Source: Xanthomonas floridensis (lineage in GTDB: Bacteria; Pseudomonadota; Gammaproteobacteria; Xanthomonadales; Xanthomonadaceae). Taken from it: DNA of 37,496 nt. The stretch covers positions 1-37,496 of the forward strand of contig NZ_LXNG01000031.1 in the NCBI RefSeq assembly GCF_001642575.1, in the 5' to 3' direction. The notes beneath the pieces were generated by a model, which made no database searches, was not told the DNA's origin, and saw only the letters and a list, made by a program, of their open reading frames with translations. The stretch's first letter is position 1; each line of letters begins with the position of its first letter. A program made the position numbers and the translations under genes. Of this stretch, positions 22,915-31,736 are shown in pieces.

Positions 22915-23337
22915 ATGAAACCGTTTCTGCTCGTGTTATCGGCCCTGTTGTACGGCGTTGCGCTGTGCTTGCCTGCCTTGCATGGCGGCGATACCAGCCT
23001 GGATGGGTTCGTCCTTCTGCTGTTCGGCTGGATGCAGGTGATCGATGGCCAGTGCGTGGCCTGGATGAGTAATCCGTTGTTCCTGCTGGCGTGGCCGTGC
23101 TACTTCCTCAAGGTGGACAAGATGGCGGCGGCGCTGCTGGTGGCGGCTTGCCTGATCGGGCTGGATACCTTTCGCGCCACCCGGTTCGACAGGAACGAAG
23201 CCGGCCATCAGGTCATGATCGACCACGTGGGTGCTGCGTTCTATGTGTGGGAGCTGAGCTTCGTGGTGCTGCTGGTGCTGGTGGTGATGCGCATCTTCAG
23301 CACATCCGGTGCCAGGCAGGGCGTCCGGGCATCGTGA
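22915..23337 (+). CDS. Small integral membrane protein of unknown function
   Basis: A 140-residue protein with about four hydrophobic segments: PFLLVLSALLYGVALCLPAL (residues 3-22), GFVLLLFGWMQVI, a middle segment PLFLLAWPCYFLK followed by MAAALLVAACLIGLDTF, and a C-terminal YVWELSFVVLLVLVVMRIF. I do not recognise a named family; it resembles small uncharacterised membrane proteins of gamma-proteobacteria. AAGGA six bases before ATG 22915 supports the start. A TATAGT hexamer at 22825-22830 is a possible -10 element. It is divergent from the DUF2256 gene, with 232 bases between. Confidence 0.7.
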   Translation: MKPFLLVLSALLYGVALCLPALHGGDTSLDGFVLLLFGWMQVIDGQCVAWMSNPLFLLAWPCYFLKVDKMAAALLVAACLIGLDTFRATRFDRNEAGHQVMIDHVGAAFYVWELSFVVLLVLVVMRIFSTSGARQGVRAS

Positions 23338-23410
23338 TCGAGAAGCAGATCAGGGGCGGCTGGAAGGCGCTGCCATCCTTGACACCGGAACGGTATACAG
23401 GTTTATCCCT

Positions 23411-23746
23411 ATGTGGCGAATCACCGTAAATCGCAGGGCAGCCGCTGCAGTCACCGCGTTGCTGATCGCCTGCATCGCATCGAACCCGGAACTTGCAGCG
23501 GCTGCGCCATTGCTGGAGATGCTGGGCATCGACGTGTTCGCCTACCTGTTGGTGAGCCAGCTTGGCGCCGTGCTGCTGCAGGGCCTGGCCCCGGCACTTC
23601 GAGACGCCTACGCGCGATGGGGCCACAGGCTGCTGCGGCCATTGGGGTATGCAGTCACCTGCTGCATTGGTGGATACTTGCGGCAGGTGAGCTGGTACAC
23701 CGGGCAGCTGGGGTTGGCCGTCGTGACTGGTTGCAAGCGCACCTGA
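23411..23746 (+). CDS. Hypothetical small protein, signal- or membrane-like
   Basis: A 111-residue open frame with the hydrophobic N-terminus MWRITVNRRAAAAVTALLIACIASNPELAAAAP, readable as a signal peptide, then two more hydrophobic stretches (IDVFAYLLVSQLGAVLLQGL and LGYAVTCCIGGYLRQVS). No family is recognised. No clear ribosome site precedes ATG 23411; the frame is open back to 23309 without a better start. It begins 73 bases after the preceding membrane-protein gene and could be co-transcribed. It is a lower-confidence gene that could be a chance frame in GC-rich DNA. Confidence 0.4.
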   Translation: MWRITVNRRAAAAVTALLIACIASNPELAAAAPLLEMLGIDVFAYLLVSQLGAVLLQGLAPALRDAYARWGHRLLRPLGYAVTCCIGGYLRQVSWYTGQLGLAVVTGCKRT

Positions 23747-23812
23747 GTGCTTCGTGCGTCCGGCAATGGACGTACCGCTCTGAGCCCGATCATCACTTCA
23801 GACGAGTTGACG

Positions 23813-24202
23813 ATGAACGCCAAGGCCACCACCGCTGACCAAACCATCCCAATCCTGCCCAGCCGCTCCATCGCGCAGACGTTGGCGTTCTATCACCGGC
23901 TTGGCTTCGAAGGCCAGGCGCATCCGCATGACGCGGGGTACGCCATCCTGCGGCGCGGCGATGTGGAGTTGCACTTCTTCGCGCACCCGGATCTGGATCC
24001 GGCGAGCTGCTATGCGGGCTGTTATCTGCGGGTGAGCGATGTCGATGCCATCCATGCAGCGATGCAGGCAGCGGCGCTCCCGGCCCGTGGAATTCCTAGG
24101 ATCGACCCGGTGGGCGACAAGCCCTGGGGCATGCGCGAATTTGCGATCGTGGACGAGAGCGGCAATCTGCTGCGGATCGGGCAGGTCATCGGCGACCACT
24201 GA
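23813..24202 (+). CDS. VOC-family (glyoxalase/bleomycin-resistance-like) protein
   Basis: A 129-residue single-module vicinal-oxygen-chelate protein. The paired beta-alpha-beta-beta-beta units are visible: TIPILPSRSIAQTLAFYHRLGFE, then DAGYAILRRGDVELHFFAHP, then GCYLRVSDVDAIHAAMQAA and WGMREFAIVDESGNLLRIGQ. The acidic-aromatic pattern matches bleomycin-binding-like members, which often lack metal ligands and bind aromatic or antibiotic molecules. Length is normal. Whether it confers resistance cannot be told from sequence. The 179-bp gap to the end of uxuB (convergent) shows nothing I can name. Confidence 0.85.
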   Translation: MNAKATTADQTIPILPSRSIAQTLAFYHRLGFEGQAHPHDAGYAILRRGDVELHFFAHPDLDPASCYAGCYLRVSDVDAIHAAMQAAALPARGIPRIDPVGDKPWGMREFAIVDESGNLLRIGQVIGDH

Positions 24203-24381
24203 CCCATGCTGCAATCGCGCGGCGTTCGATCGCAGGTCGGCGCCGTCATCGACGTCATGCGTGGAGCGGCAAGGTGCGGCATCGGGTGTCCTTGCCGGTC
24301 GGACGACCCGATCCCGATGCAGCCACCTGGGTCGAGCAAGCAGCGCATACGCCGGCGGCCACCCTCGCGCCACCACGTAAC

Positions 24382-25851
24382 TCAGGCATCCAACGCTGCA
24401 AGTACAGCGTCCACCCGGCCTGGCGTGGCATCGCCCAGCGCGGCATAGCCGCGGGTCAGCGCATCGATGAAGCGCGGATCCGCAGCCCGTGTACCGAACA
24501 CGGCTTCCACCGTGACAAAGCGGGCGATATCGCCGGCTGCATCGCCGGTGGCTGCACGTCCCAGCGCGCTCAGCGCCTCGTTCAAGGGGTCGACCAGGGC
24601 CACGCCGTTGCGCGCCTGCCGGCGCACGAACTGCAGCCACGCCGCGACCGGCAAACAGAGGCGCTCGATGGGCCGGCCTGCGGCAAGCGCGTCGTCGATG
24701 GTGGCGAGCAGACGCACCGGAATCTTCTGCGAGCCATCCCAGGCGATCTGCGCAAGCAGATGGCGAATGGCGGGAGTACGGAAGCGCGCAAGAATCGCGT
24801 CGCTGTAGCGCTGCGCATCGAAGCCGTCCATCGGCTGCAATGTGGCTGCGATGTCTTCTCGCATCAGCACCTCGGCGAACGCCGCCAGCGGCCGATGCGC
24901 CATGGCATCGGCAACGGTTTCCAGCTGCAGCAAGCTGCCCAGATACGCCAGCGTGGAGTGCGGGGCATTGAGCAGGCGCAGCTTGGCGCGCGCATGGCCG
25001 GCGATGTCGTCGCTGAGCACCACGCCGACGCGCGCAAGGTCGGGGCGGCCGTTGCAGAAGTCGTCTTCGATCACCCACTGGCTGTATCGCTCGCGCTGGA
25101 TCGGCCAGGCATCGTGCAGGCCGGTCTGCGCCTGCACCTGGGTGCGCAGGGCCTCGTCGGTGGCCGGGGTGATGCTGTCGACCATCGAGCGCGGGAAACT
25201 GACCTGCTGTTCGATCCACACCGCCAGCGCGGAGTCGTGCTGGCGCGCCAGCAGCAGCACCGCACGGCGTAGCAGGTGGCCGTTATCGGTGAGGTTGTCG
25301 CAACTGAGCACGGTGAACGGTGCAAGGCCGGCCTGCCTGCGCCGCTGCAGCCCGGCCACCAGATAGCCGACTGCACTACGTGGCGCGGTGGGGTTGGCGA
25401 TGTCGTGCACGATGTCGGGGTGATGCAGGTCGAGCGTGTCGCCGGCCAGGCAATAGCCTTTTTCGGTGACGGTGAGGGTGACTAGCCGCACGGCGGGATC
25501 GGCCAGGCGCGCGAGCACGGCGGCTTGTTCGTCGGCGGCGCACAGCACTTGGCCGATGGCGCCGATGATGCGCAGTTGCGGGTGCTCATCGAGCAGCGCG
25601 AGGGTGTAGAGGCCATCTTGCGGGCGCAACGCGTCGCGCACCTGCGGGCTGTGCAGCGAGACGGCGCAGATGGCCCAACTGGGGTCCTGCGCGAGCAGGT
25701 CGTCGATGTAGACGGCCTGGTGTGCGCGGTGGAAGGCGCCTGCGCCTAGATGGACGATGCCGATGGTGGTTGTCGCTGGATCGTAAGCGGGCATTGAAAC
25801 CGCTGGCGTCAGGGTGGCAAGGGTATCGAGCGAAAGACGAGGGGCTTGCAT
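24382..25851 (-). CDS. uxuB: Fructuronate reductase (mannitol dehydrogenase family)
   Basis: A 489-residue cytoplasmic NAD-dependent enzyme that reduces D-fructuronate to D-mannonate. The Rossmann start is seen at about residues 30-47 (IGIVHLGAGAFHRAHQAVYIDDLL), followed by DNLTDNG, VSFPRSMVDSITPATD and the C-terminal domain with ARAKLRLLNAPHSTLAYLG, which carries the family's catalytic lysine region. These are hallmark motifs of the UxuB/MtlD/UxaB group. Context (UxaC, ManD-type UxuA, GH67) favours fructuronate over mannitol or tagaturonate. It is the last gene of the minus-strand operon, separated from xyl3A by 224 bp that carry a large palindromic repeat, which may alter its expression. 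The length matches the family. Confidence 0.92.
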   Translation of the reverse strand: MQAPRLSLDTLATLTPAVSMPAYDPATTTIGIVHLGAGAFHRAHQAVYIDDLLAQDPSWAICAVSLHSPQVRDALRPQDGLYTLALLDEHPQLRIIGAIGQVLCAADEQAAVLARLADPAVRLVTLTVTEKGYCLAGDTLDLHHPDIVHDIANPTAPRSAVGYLVAGLQRRRQAGLAPFTVLSCDNLTDNGHLLRRAVLLLARQHDSALAVWIEQQVSFPRSMVDSITPATDEALRTQVQAQTGLHDAWPIQRERYSQWVIEDDFCNGRPDLARVGVVLSDDIAGHARAKLRLLNAPHSTLAYLGSLLQLETVADAMAHRPLAAFAEVLMREDIAATLQPMDGFDAQRYSDAILARFRTPAIRHLLAQIAWDGSQKIPVRLLATIDDALAAGRPIERLCLPVAAWLQFVRRQARNGVALVDPLNEALSALGRAATGDAAGDIARFVTVEAVFGTRAADPRFIDALTRGYAALGDATPGRVDAVLAALDA

Positions 25852-25896
25852 CGTGGTGTCCGCGCACTAGGGAGTTGGTGGAGTCGCCTGCGCTGT

Positions 25897-26063
25897 CCCC
25901 TCACCCCAACCCCCGCTCCGCGCCCCGGCCCGGGCCAGCAGCGCGGGCGCTCCAAGGCACGCGCGCCAGTGGCGCGCAAGCAGTGCCTTATCGCCCCGAG
26001 GGGAGAGTGGCTTGGGGGAATCGCGGCCAGAGGGTTTGTTCGCCATGTCCGCAGGGTGAGGGG
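25897..26063. repeat. 167-bp palindromic repeat element inside the xylan operon (xyl3A-uxuB gap)
   Basis: The outer ends CCCCTCACCC (25897-25906) and GGGTGAGGGG (26054-26063) are perfect inverted repeats. The centre is a nested palindrome: AAGGCAC (25954-25960) with GTGCCTT (25983-25989), enclosing GCGCGCC (25961-25967) with GGCGCGC (25971-25977). Intermediate arms such as CCCCAAC and GGGGAGAG are less well matched. This looks like one of the CCCTCACCCC-type intergenic repeats scattered in Xanthomonas and relatives. On RNA it would fold into one long hairpin between two operon genes. Confidence 0.7.
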
Positions 26064-26075
26064 TTCTGAAAGGCG

Positions 26076-28769
26076 CTAGTCGTTGGTGACGGTAAAGCGT
26101 TGCTTGCTTCGGATGTCGCTGCTTGACGCGCCGATCTGCACTTCATAGGCGCCCGGGTCCACGGCGTAGGTCTTGCGCTGCTCGTCGTAGATGCGTAGCG
26201 CATCGGCGGCCTTTAGCGTGAAGGCGACCTCGCGCTGTTCGCCCGGTTGCAGGGTCATGCGTTGGAAACCACGCAGCTCCTTGCCGGCCCGTTCGCGCTT
26301 GGGGTCGAGCGGATGCAGGTACAGCTGCACCACTTCGTCGCCGGCGCGCTTGCCGGTGTTGCGCACCTTCAGCGTCGCGCGCAACGTGCCATCGGCGCTG
26401 AGGGTCGTGCGGTCCAGGCGCAGGTCCGAGTAGGTAAATTGCGTGTACGACAATCCATGGCCGAACGGGTACAGCGGCTTGCCGGCGAAGTAGCGATAGG
26501 TGCGCCCGCGCATGGCGTAGTCATCGAAGGCGGGCAGGCGCTCGGCTTCCTTGTAGAAGGTGATCGGCAGGCGACCACCGGGGCTGGCCTGGCCGAACAA
26601 CACGTCGCCCACCGCGCTGCCGCCGCGCTGGCCGGGATACCACGCCAGCAGGATCGCCGGTACATGCTGCTGCGCCCAATCCACCGCCAGTGCAGAGCCG
26701 GTGGTCAACACCGCCACCACCGGCGTGCCGGTAGCCTGCAGTGCCTGCAGCAACTCGCGCTGCGGTTTGGGCAGGCGGGTGTCGGTGCGGTCGCCACCGG
26801 CAAAGCCGGGATAGTTGACGTCCATCTCTTCGCCTTCGACATCGCCGGTGAGGCCGCCGACGAACACCACCACCTCCGCATTGCGCGCGGCATCCACCGC
26901 TTCCTGCAGCGGTGGCTTGGCACCAGGCATGCGCCAGGCCAGGCGCACCCCCGCATCGCGGGTGGCTTCGTAATACTCCACGCGCAGGTCGTAGGCCTTG
27001 CCGGCGTCCAGGCGCACGCTGGCGTTGCCGCCGCGCATGCGCGGTGCGTCGCTCCACTGGTCGATCAGCAGCTTGCCGTCCAGAAACAGCCGCACGCCGT
27101 CATCGGCGGCGATCTGCAGTGCGTACTCGCCGGTGACCGGCGGCAACAGCTGGCCGTGCCAACGCACGCTGAAATCGTCCTTGTCCAACGCCTGCCCGGG
27201 CTGCAGCTCGCCACGGCCCACTGCATCGTCGGTGGGCGCATTGCGGTCCCAGCGGAAGGCGATGCGTGGGTCGATGCGGGTCAGCACCGGTTGCCCGGCC
27301 AGGCTGCGTCCCTTGAAGTACTCACCGGTCAATCCGTTCTGTTTGGCATCGGCGGCCGGGCGCAGATAGCGCGCGTCGATCGGTGCGGCAGCGTTGGGGT
27401 CTTCGCGTCCTTCCACCAGATCGCTGCCGCGTGCGTACACCACTTCCGCCTGTGGCGCCGCATCGCGGATGCCTTGCAGGATGGTGACCGGCGCGGCGGG
27501 CGTGCCGTAATAGTTGCCCAGCAGCGACATCGGATCGTCGGCGGTGGGGCCGACCACGGCGATACGCTTGAGCGTGGATGTGAGCGGCAGCAGGCCGTCG
27601 TTCTTCAGCAGCACCAGCGACTCGCGTGCGGTGCGGCGGGCCAGCGCATCGTGCTGCGGCGATTGATTCACCGAGGCGGGAATCTGCGCCCACGGTACCT
27701 TGGCCGGCGGGTCGAACATGCCCAGGCGCATGCGCGTGGTCATCAGCCGCTTGAGCGAGGTGTCGATGGTGGCTTCGTCGATCAAGCCGGCGCGCACCGC
27801 CTTGGGCAACGATGCATAGGTGTCGCCGCAATCCAGGTCGGTGCCGTGTTTGACGCCCAGCGCGGCGGCGGCTTCGGGCGTGGGAACGATCTTGTGGTTC
27901 TGCCAGATATCGCGGATCGCCGCGCAGTCGCTGACGATGTAGCCATCAAAGCCCCAGTCGCGGCGCAGGATGCCTTCCAACCGCGTGCTGGCCGATGCGG
28001 ACTCGCCGTTGACGCGGTTGTAGGCGCCCATCACTGCGGCCACATGGCCTTCCTGCACCAAGGCCTGGAACGTCGGCAGGTAGGTCTCATGCAGATCGCG
28101 TTCGCTGGGGTGCACGTCGAAGTGGTGGCGGTCTGCTTCCGGGCCGCTGTGGACGGCGAAGTGTTTGGCGGTGGCATCGAGCTTGCGGTATGGGCCCTGC
28201 TGCGCCTGCAGGCCCTGTACGAAGGTCACCCCCATGCGCGCAGTCAGAAACGGATCTTCACCGTAGGTTTCCTGCCCACGGCCCCAGCGCGGGTCGCGGA
28301 AGATGTTGATGTTGGGCGACCAGAATGTGAGCCCCTGATAGCGCTTGTGCTCATCGCGCGCCAGAAACGCGTGGTGCTTGGCACGCGCTTCGTCGCTGAT
28401 GGCGGTGGCCACTTCGGCCATCAGCGGGGTGTCGAAGGTGGCTGCCAGCCCGATCGCCTGCGGAAACACCGTGGCGCCACCGGCGCGCGCCACGCCATGC
28501 AGCGCCTCGTTCCACCAATCGTAGGCGGGCACCCGCAAGCGCGGGATCGCCGGTGCGGCGTTCTGCATCTGCGCGGCTTTTTCCTCCAGCGTCATGCGCG
28601 ATACCAGATCGGCGGCGCGTGTCTCGAACGGCAGTTGGGTGTCCAGATACGGGGGCGGCGGCGGTGCAATCGCCTGCGCGTTGCCGGCGGCCAGGGCGAT
28701 GGCCAGCAGCGGGCCGGCGGCCAGGGCGCGGCGCGGGGCGGCGGTGAGACGGGCAGGGTGCGAATGCAT
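26076..28769 (-). CDS. xyl3A: GH3 beta-xylosidase with inserted PA14 domain, exported
   Basis: An 897-residue retaining exo-glycosidase that releases xylose from the non-reducing end of xylo-oligosaccharides. Signal peptide MHSHPARLTAAPRRALAAGP...NAQA is followed by the N-terminal GH3 barrel (YDWWNEALHGVAR, FWSPNINIFRDPRWGRGQETYGEDP, AKHFAVHSGPE) with nucleophile D281 (YIVSDCAAI). The C-terminal alpha/beta sandwich (LVLLKNDGLLPL) is interrupted by a PA14 domain at about 477-612 (NGLTGEYFKG... DDGVRLFLDGKLLIDQW), then resumes (VVVFVGGLTGDVEGEEMDV), and a fibronectin-III-like domain closes the protein. ATG 28769 follows AGGAGG by seven bases; this ribosome site lies within the end of gly43F, two bases from whose stop the ATG starts, so translation is probably coupled. 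The frame stays open far upstream but lacks a better start. Expected location is the periplasm. Confidence 0.92.
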   Translation of the reverse strand: MHSHPARLTAAPRRALAAGPLLAIALAAGNAQAIAPPPPPYLDTQLPFETRAADLVSRMTLEEKAAQMQNAAPAIPRLRVPAYDWWNEALHGVARAGGATVFPQAIGLAATFDTPLMAEVATAISDEARAKHHAFLARDEHKRYQGLTFWSPNINIFRDPRWGRGQETYGEDPFLTARMGVTFVQGLQAQQGPYRKLDATAKHFAVHSGPEADRHHFDVHPSERDLHETYLPTFQALVQEGHVAAVMGAYNRVNGESASASTRLEGILRRDWGFDGYIVSDCAAIRDIWQNHKIVPTPEAAAALGVKHGTDLDCGDTYASLPKAVRAGLIDEATIDTSLKRLMTTRMRLGMFDPPAKVPWAQIPASVNQSPQHDALARRTARESLVLLKNDGLLPLTSTLKRIAVVGPTADDPMSLLGNYYGTPAAPVTILQGIRDAAPQAEVVYARGSDLVEGREDPNAAAPIDARYLRPAADAKQNGLTGEYFKGRSLAGQPVLTRIDPRIAFRWDRNAPTDDAVGRGELQPGQALDKDDFSVRWHGQLLPPVTGEYALQIAADDGVRLFLDGKLLIDQWSDAPRMRGGNASVRLDAGKAYDLRVEYYEATRDAGVRLAWRMPGAKPPLQEAVDAARNAEVVVFVGGLTGDVEGEEMDVNYPGFAGGDRTDTRLPKPQRELLQALQATGTPVVAVLTTGSALAVDWAQQHVPAILLAWYPGQRGGSAVGDVLFGQASPGGRLPITFYKEAERLPAFDDYAMRGRTYRYFAGKPLYPFGHGLSYTQFTYSDLRLDRTTLSADGTLRATLKVRNTGKRAGDEVVQLYLHPLDPKRERAGKELRGFQRMTLQPGEQREVAFTLKAADALRIYDEQRKTYAVDPGAYEVQIGASSSDIRSKQRFTVTND

Positions 28770-28771
28770 GG

Positions 28772-30472
28772 TCAGTCCTCCTTGGTGCGGTCTGGTTGCA
28801 ACCGGGCGAAGGGCCCGATCATGCTGCCGACGAAGCCGCCGGCCTGTGCGGTGCTGAGGAAGCCGGCATCGTCGTTGCGGCGTAGCGATCGCCAGCCGGC
28901 ACCGGTAGCGTCGTAGTCGAAGCTGTAGGCGCCAGCATCGCCGCTGATCTGCAGGCGCAACTGCGTTGTCGTGGCTGGGATGCGGGTGCGTGCCAGCGTG
29001 GTGGTGGTGGCGCCGTCGCGCTTGTCGACAAATACCTCCACTGCAGCGCCGTCGCGACGCACGCCCAGCGCATACCACGCGTTGGCATTCTGGAACGCGG
29101 CCAGCCCGGCCTGTACGCCTGCCTGCATGGGTACGGCCAGCGCGGTGCTGGCGTAAAAGCGCGTGTGTTGCTGGCGGCGTGCAACAAACGCGGGCGTGCC
29201 GCTGCCCTCCAGCCCTTGCCCGGTTGCATGCAGGGTCAGCCAACCGGCGCGTGCCTGCGTATCGCCTACGGTGCGCTTGGGCACGCGCAGGGTGAGCCAT
29301 TCGCGCTGCAGAGTAGTGGCAGTGAAGTCGTCGTGCCAGGTAAAGTTGCCCGACAGCGGCGCCTGATCGGCAGTCGCCCTTGCCCCCGCAGGTGCGTTGG
29401 CGATGTAAGGAATCGGTGCGCCAGCAGGCAGGATCGACGGCCAGCCATCGCGCCACTGCACCGGCAGCAAAAACGTCTCGCGCCCGGTGTTGTAGCGATC
29501 GCCGGAATACGGCCGGCTAGCCAGGAACACCGCCCACCACTGCCCGTCCGGTGCTTCGACAAGATCCGCGTGGCCGGCGTTGCTGACCGGGTGCGCACGG
29601 TCGGCAGGCAGGTTGCGCTGGGTCAGGATGGGGGTGTGCGGCGAGGGCGCATACGGCCCCCACACGTTGCGGCTGCGCAGCACCACCTGCGAATGTTGCG
29701 GCCCGGTGCCACCTTCGGCGCACGACAGGTAGTACCAGCCGTCGCGTTGATACAGGTGCGGGCCCTCGATCCAGATCGGCTTGCTGGCAAGGTCCACGCC
29801 GCCGTTGAGCAGCACCTTGCGCGGGCCGGTCGGTTGGTTGCTGGCGATGTCCAGGCGCTGCATCCAGATCGCGCGGTGGCCTTCGTACAACGGCGTGCCT
29901 TGCGGTGGGCCGTTGTTGAGCAGGTACGCGCTGCCATCGGTGTCGAAGAACAACGACGGGTCGATGCCATCGATGCCCGGCAACCACGTCAGTGCCGACC
30001 AGGGGCCGGACGCACGCTCGGCGCTGGCGATGAAATTGCCACCGCTGTCGACCGCTGTCCCCACGACATAAAAGCGCCCGTCATGGTGCCGAATGCTGGC
30101 GGCGAACATGCCGCGCGAGACGCCCAGGCCGTCGTAGTCGAGCTGGTCGGCACGTTCGACCACATTGCCGACCTGCGTCCAGTGCACCAGATCGCGGCTT
30201 TCGAATACCGGGATTGCCGGGAAATACGCAAATGTTGAATTGACCAGGTAATAGCGCTCGCCCACGCGGGTGATGCTGGGGTCCGGATAGAAGCCGGCCA
30301 GGATCGGGTTGCGGTACTGACCGGCCGCCAACGGCGTAGCGAACACCGCATCGTCGCCGCGATAGTCGAACCAATCGAAGGCGACATCGGCCTGGGCGCT
30401 GGCCTGCGCCTGCGCCACGACAGGCACAAGCGCGGCCATCAGCACGCCCAGCGCGGCCGGCAACAGCCGCAT
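28772..30472 (-). CDS. gly43F: Exported GH43 xylosidase/arabinofuranosidase with C-terminal beta-sandwich
   Basis: A 566-residue GH43 enzyme of the long beta-xylosidase type. Signal peptide [22 protein letters not shown]; propeller with base D64 (GFYPDPSIT), pKa modulator D171 (GIDPSLFF) and acid E236 (IEGPHLY); then a C-terminal concanavalin-like sandwich from about residue 360 (FTWHDDFTATTLQREWLTLR, AFQNANAWYALGVRRDG) that shapes the active site in this subgroup. Export distinguishes it from the cytoplasmic GH43 at 4357, implying the same chemistry in two compartments. Its ATG overlaps the uxuA stop by one base (TGATG), indicating translational coupling; an in-frame ATG at 30484 inside uxuA is the alternative. 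It sits in the agu67A-uxuB operon. Substrate is xylose or arabinose side/terminal units. Confidence 0.87.
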   Translation of the reverse strand: MRLLPAALGVLMAALVPVVAQAQASAQADVAFDWFDYRGDDAVFATPLAAGQYRNPILAGFYPDPSITRVGERYYLVNSTFAYFPAIPVFESRDLVHWTQVGNVVERADQLDYDGLGVSRGMFAASIRHHDGRFYVVGTAVDSGGNFIASAERASGPWSALTWLPGIDGIDPSLFFDTDGSAYLLNNGPPQGTPLYEGHRAIWMQRLDIASNQPTGPRKVLLNGGVDLASKPIWIEGPHLYQRDGWYYLSCAEGGTGPQHSQVVLRSRNVWGPYAPSPHTPILTQRNLPADRAHPVSNAGHADLVEAPDGQWWAVFLASRPYSGDRYNTGRETFLLPVQWRDGWPSILPAGAPIPYIANAPAGARATADQAPLSGNFTWHDDFTATTLQREWLTLRVPKRTVGDTQARAGWLTLHATGQGLEGSGTPAFVARRQQHTRFYASTALAVPMQAGVQAGLAAFQNANAWYALGVRRDGAAVEVFVDKRDGATTTTLARTRIPATTTQLRLQISGDAGAYSFDYDATGAGWRSLRRNDDAGFLSTAQAGGFVGSMIGPFARLQPDRTKED

Positions 30473-31725
30473 CACCAGTCCCACATCGCGCCGTCTTCCA
30501 GGCGCGCGATGGGCAGCTGTTTAGGCACATAGGGGTACCTGGCAGCCAGCGCCTCGTCGATGTCCACGCCATGCCCGGGGGTTTCACCGCAATGCAGGCG
30601 CCCGTCGCGGAACACGTAGTCGTGCGGGAACACCGCATTGGCCTCGTCGGAATGGAACATGTATTCCTGGATGCCGAAGTTGGGCACCCAGGTATCGAAG
30701 TGCAATGCCGCGCCCATGCACACCGGCGACAGATCGGTGGCGCCGTGGAAGCCGGTGCGCACCTGATGCAGGGCCGCGAAGTCGGCCAGCCTGCGCACGT
30801 GGGTGATGCCGCCGGCATGGACAATCGTGGTGCGGATGTAGTCGATCAGCTGCTGTTCGATCAGGTGCTTGCAGTCCCAGATCGAATTGAATACCTCGCC
30901 TACCGCCAGTGGCGTCACCGTGTGCTGGCGAATGATCTCGAACGCACGCTGGTTTTCCGCAGGCGTGGCGTCTTCCAGCCAGAACAGCCGGTACGGCTCC
31001 AGATCCCGGCCCAGCCGCGCGGCTTCGATCGGGGTGAGCCGGTGATGCGCATCGTGCAGCAGTTCGATCTCGTCGCCGTGGTCGCTGCGCAGTTGCTCGA
31101 ACAGCTTCGGCACCACCCCCAGATAGCGCGGCGTGGACCACACGGTTTCGGTGGGGAGTTCGCTCTCGGCCGGCTCGTAGGGTTTGCCGCCGCTGGAAAT
31201 GCCATAGGTCTTCTTGATGCCGGGCACACCGCATTGCGCGCGGATGGCGATAAAGCCCATCTCGCGGAAGCGGCCCACTTCATCGCTGGTTTCGGCGATA
31301 TCGCGGCCGTTGGCGTGGCCATAGACCAGCGCACCTTCGCGCGAGCGCCCGCCCAGCAACTGATACAACGGCAGGCCGGCCATCTTGCCCAGGATGTCCC
31401 ACAGCGCCACGTCCACCGCGGCAATCGCACTCATCGTCACCGGGCCACGCCGCCAGTACGCACCGCGGTAGAAGAACTGCCAGATGTCCTCGATGCGCCC
31501 GGCATCGCGGCCGATCAGGTTCGGCACCAGGTGTTCCTGCAGGTACGCCGCCACCGCCAGTTCGCGGCCGTTGAGCGTGGCATCGCCCAGCCCGGTGATG
31601 CCCGAGCGGGTGCGGATCTTCAGGGTGACGAAGTTGCGGCCCGGGCAGGTGACGATCACCCGCGCTTCGACGATCTCGCGGTCGCGGGCAGAACCTTGCA
31701 GCGGTGCAGGGGAGTCGGAAGTCAT
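30472..31725 (-). CDS. uxuA: D-mannonate dehydratase, enolase-superfamily (ManD/RspA type)
   Basis: A 417-residue enzyme that dehydrates D-mannonate to 2-keto-3-deoxy-D-gluconate. It belongs to the enolase superfamily (MLE-like), not the xylose-isomerase-fold UxuA of E. coli. Markers are [33 protein letters not shown], the Mg ligands D225 (LLHDAHHRL), E251 (WLEDATP) and E277 (VGEVFNS), spaced exactly as in characterised ManD enzymes (+26, +52), H227 two residues after D225, the 160s loop with GIKKTYG, and the C-terminal [15 protein letters not shown]. No signal peptide, so it is cytoplasmic. Eleven bases separate it from the esterase stop and its own stop overlaps the gly43F start. The symbol follows function in this pathway; 'manD' would describe the fold better. 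Confidence 0.9.
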   Translation of the reverse strand: MTSDSPAPLQGSARDREIVEARVIVTCPGRNFVTLKIRTRSGITGLGDATLNGRELAVAAYLQEHLVPNLIGRDAGRIEDIWQFFYRGAYWRRGPVTMSAIAAVDVALWDILGKMAGLPLYQLLGGRSREGALVYGHANGRDIAETSDEVGRFREMGFIAIRAQCGVPGIKKTYGISSGGKPYEPAESELPTETVWSTPRYLGVVPKLFEQLRSDHGDEIELLHDAHHRLTPIEAARLGRDLEPYRLFWLEDATPAENQRAFEIIRQHTVTPLAVGEVFNSIWDCKHLIEQQLIDYIRTTIVHAGGITHVRRLADFAALHQVRTGFHGATDLSPVCMGAALHFDTWVPNFGIQEYMFHSDEANAVFPHDYVFRDGRLHCGETPGHGVDIDEALAARYPYVPKQLPIARLEDGAMWDW

Positions 31726-31736
31726 CGTGATCTCGC

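Noticed and set aside
26247..28916. An 889-codon open frame opposite xyl3A
   Set aside because: Antisense of a well-supported GH3 gene; low-complexity translated sequence without recognisable folds.
28770..29456. N-terminal extension of the xyl3A frame into gly43F
   Set aside because: It overlaps the real GH43 coding sequence; ATG 28769 has a strong ribosome site and starts a signal peptide.
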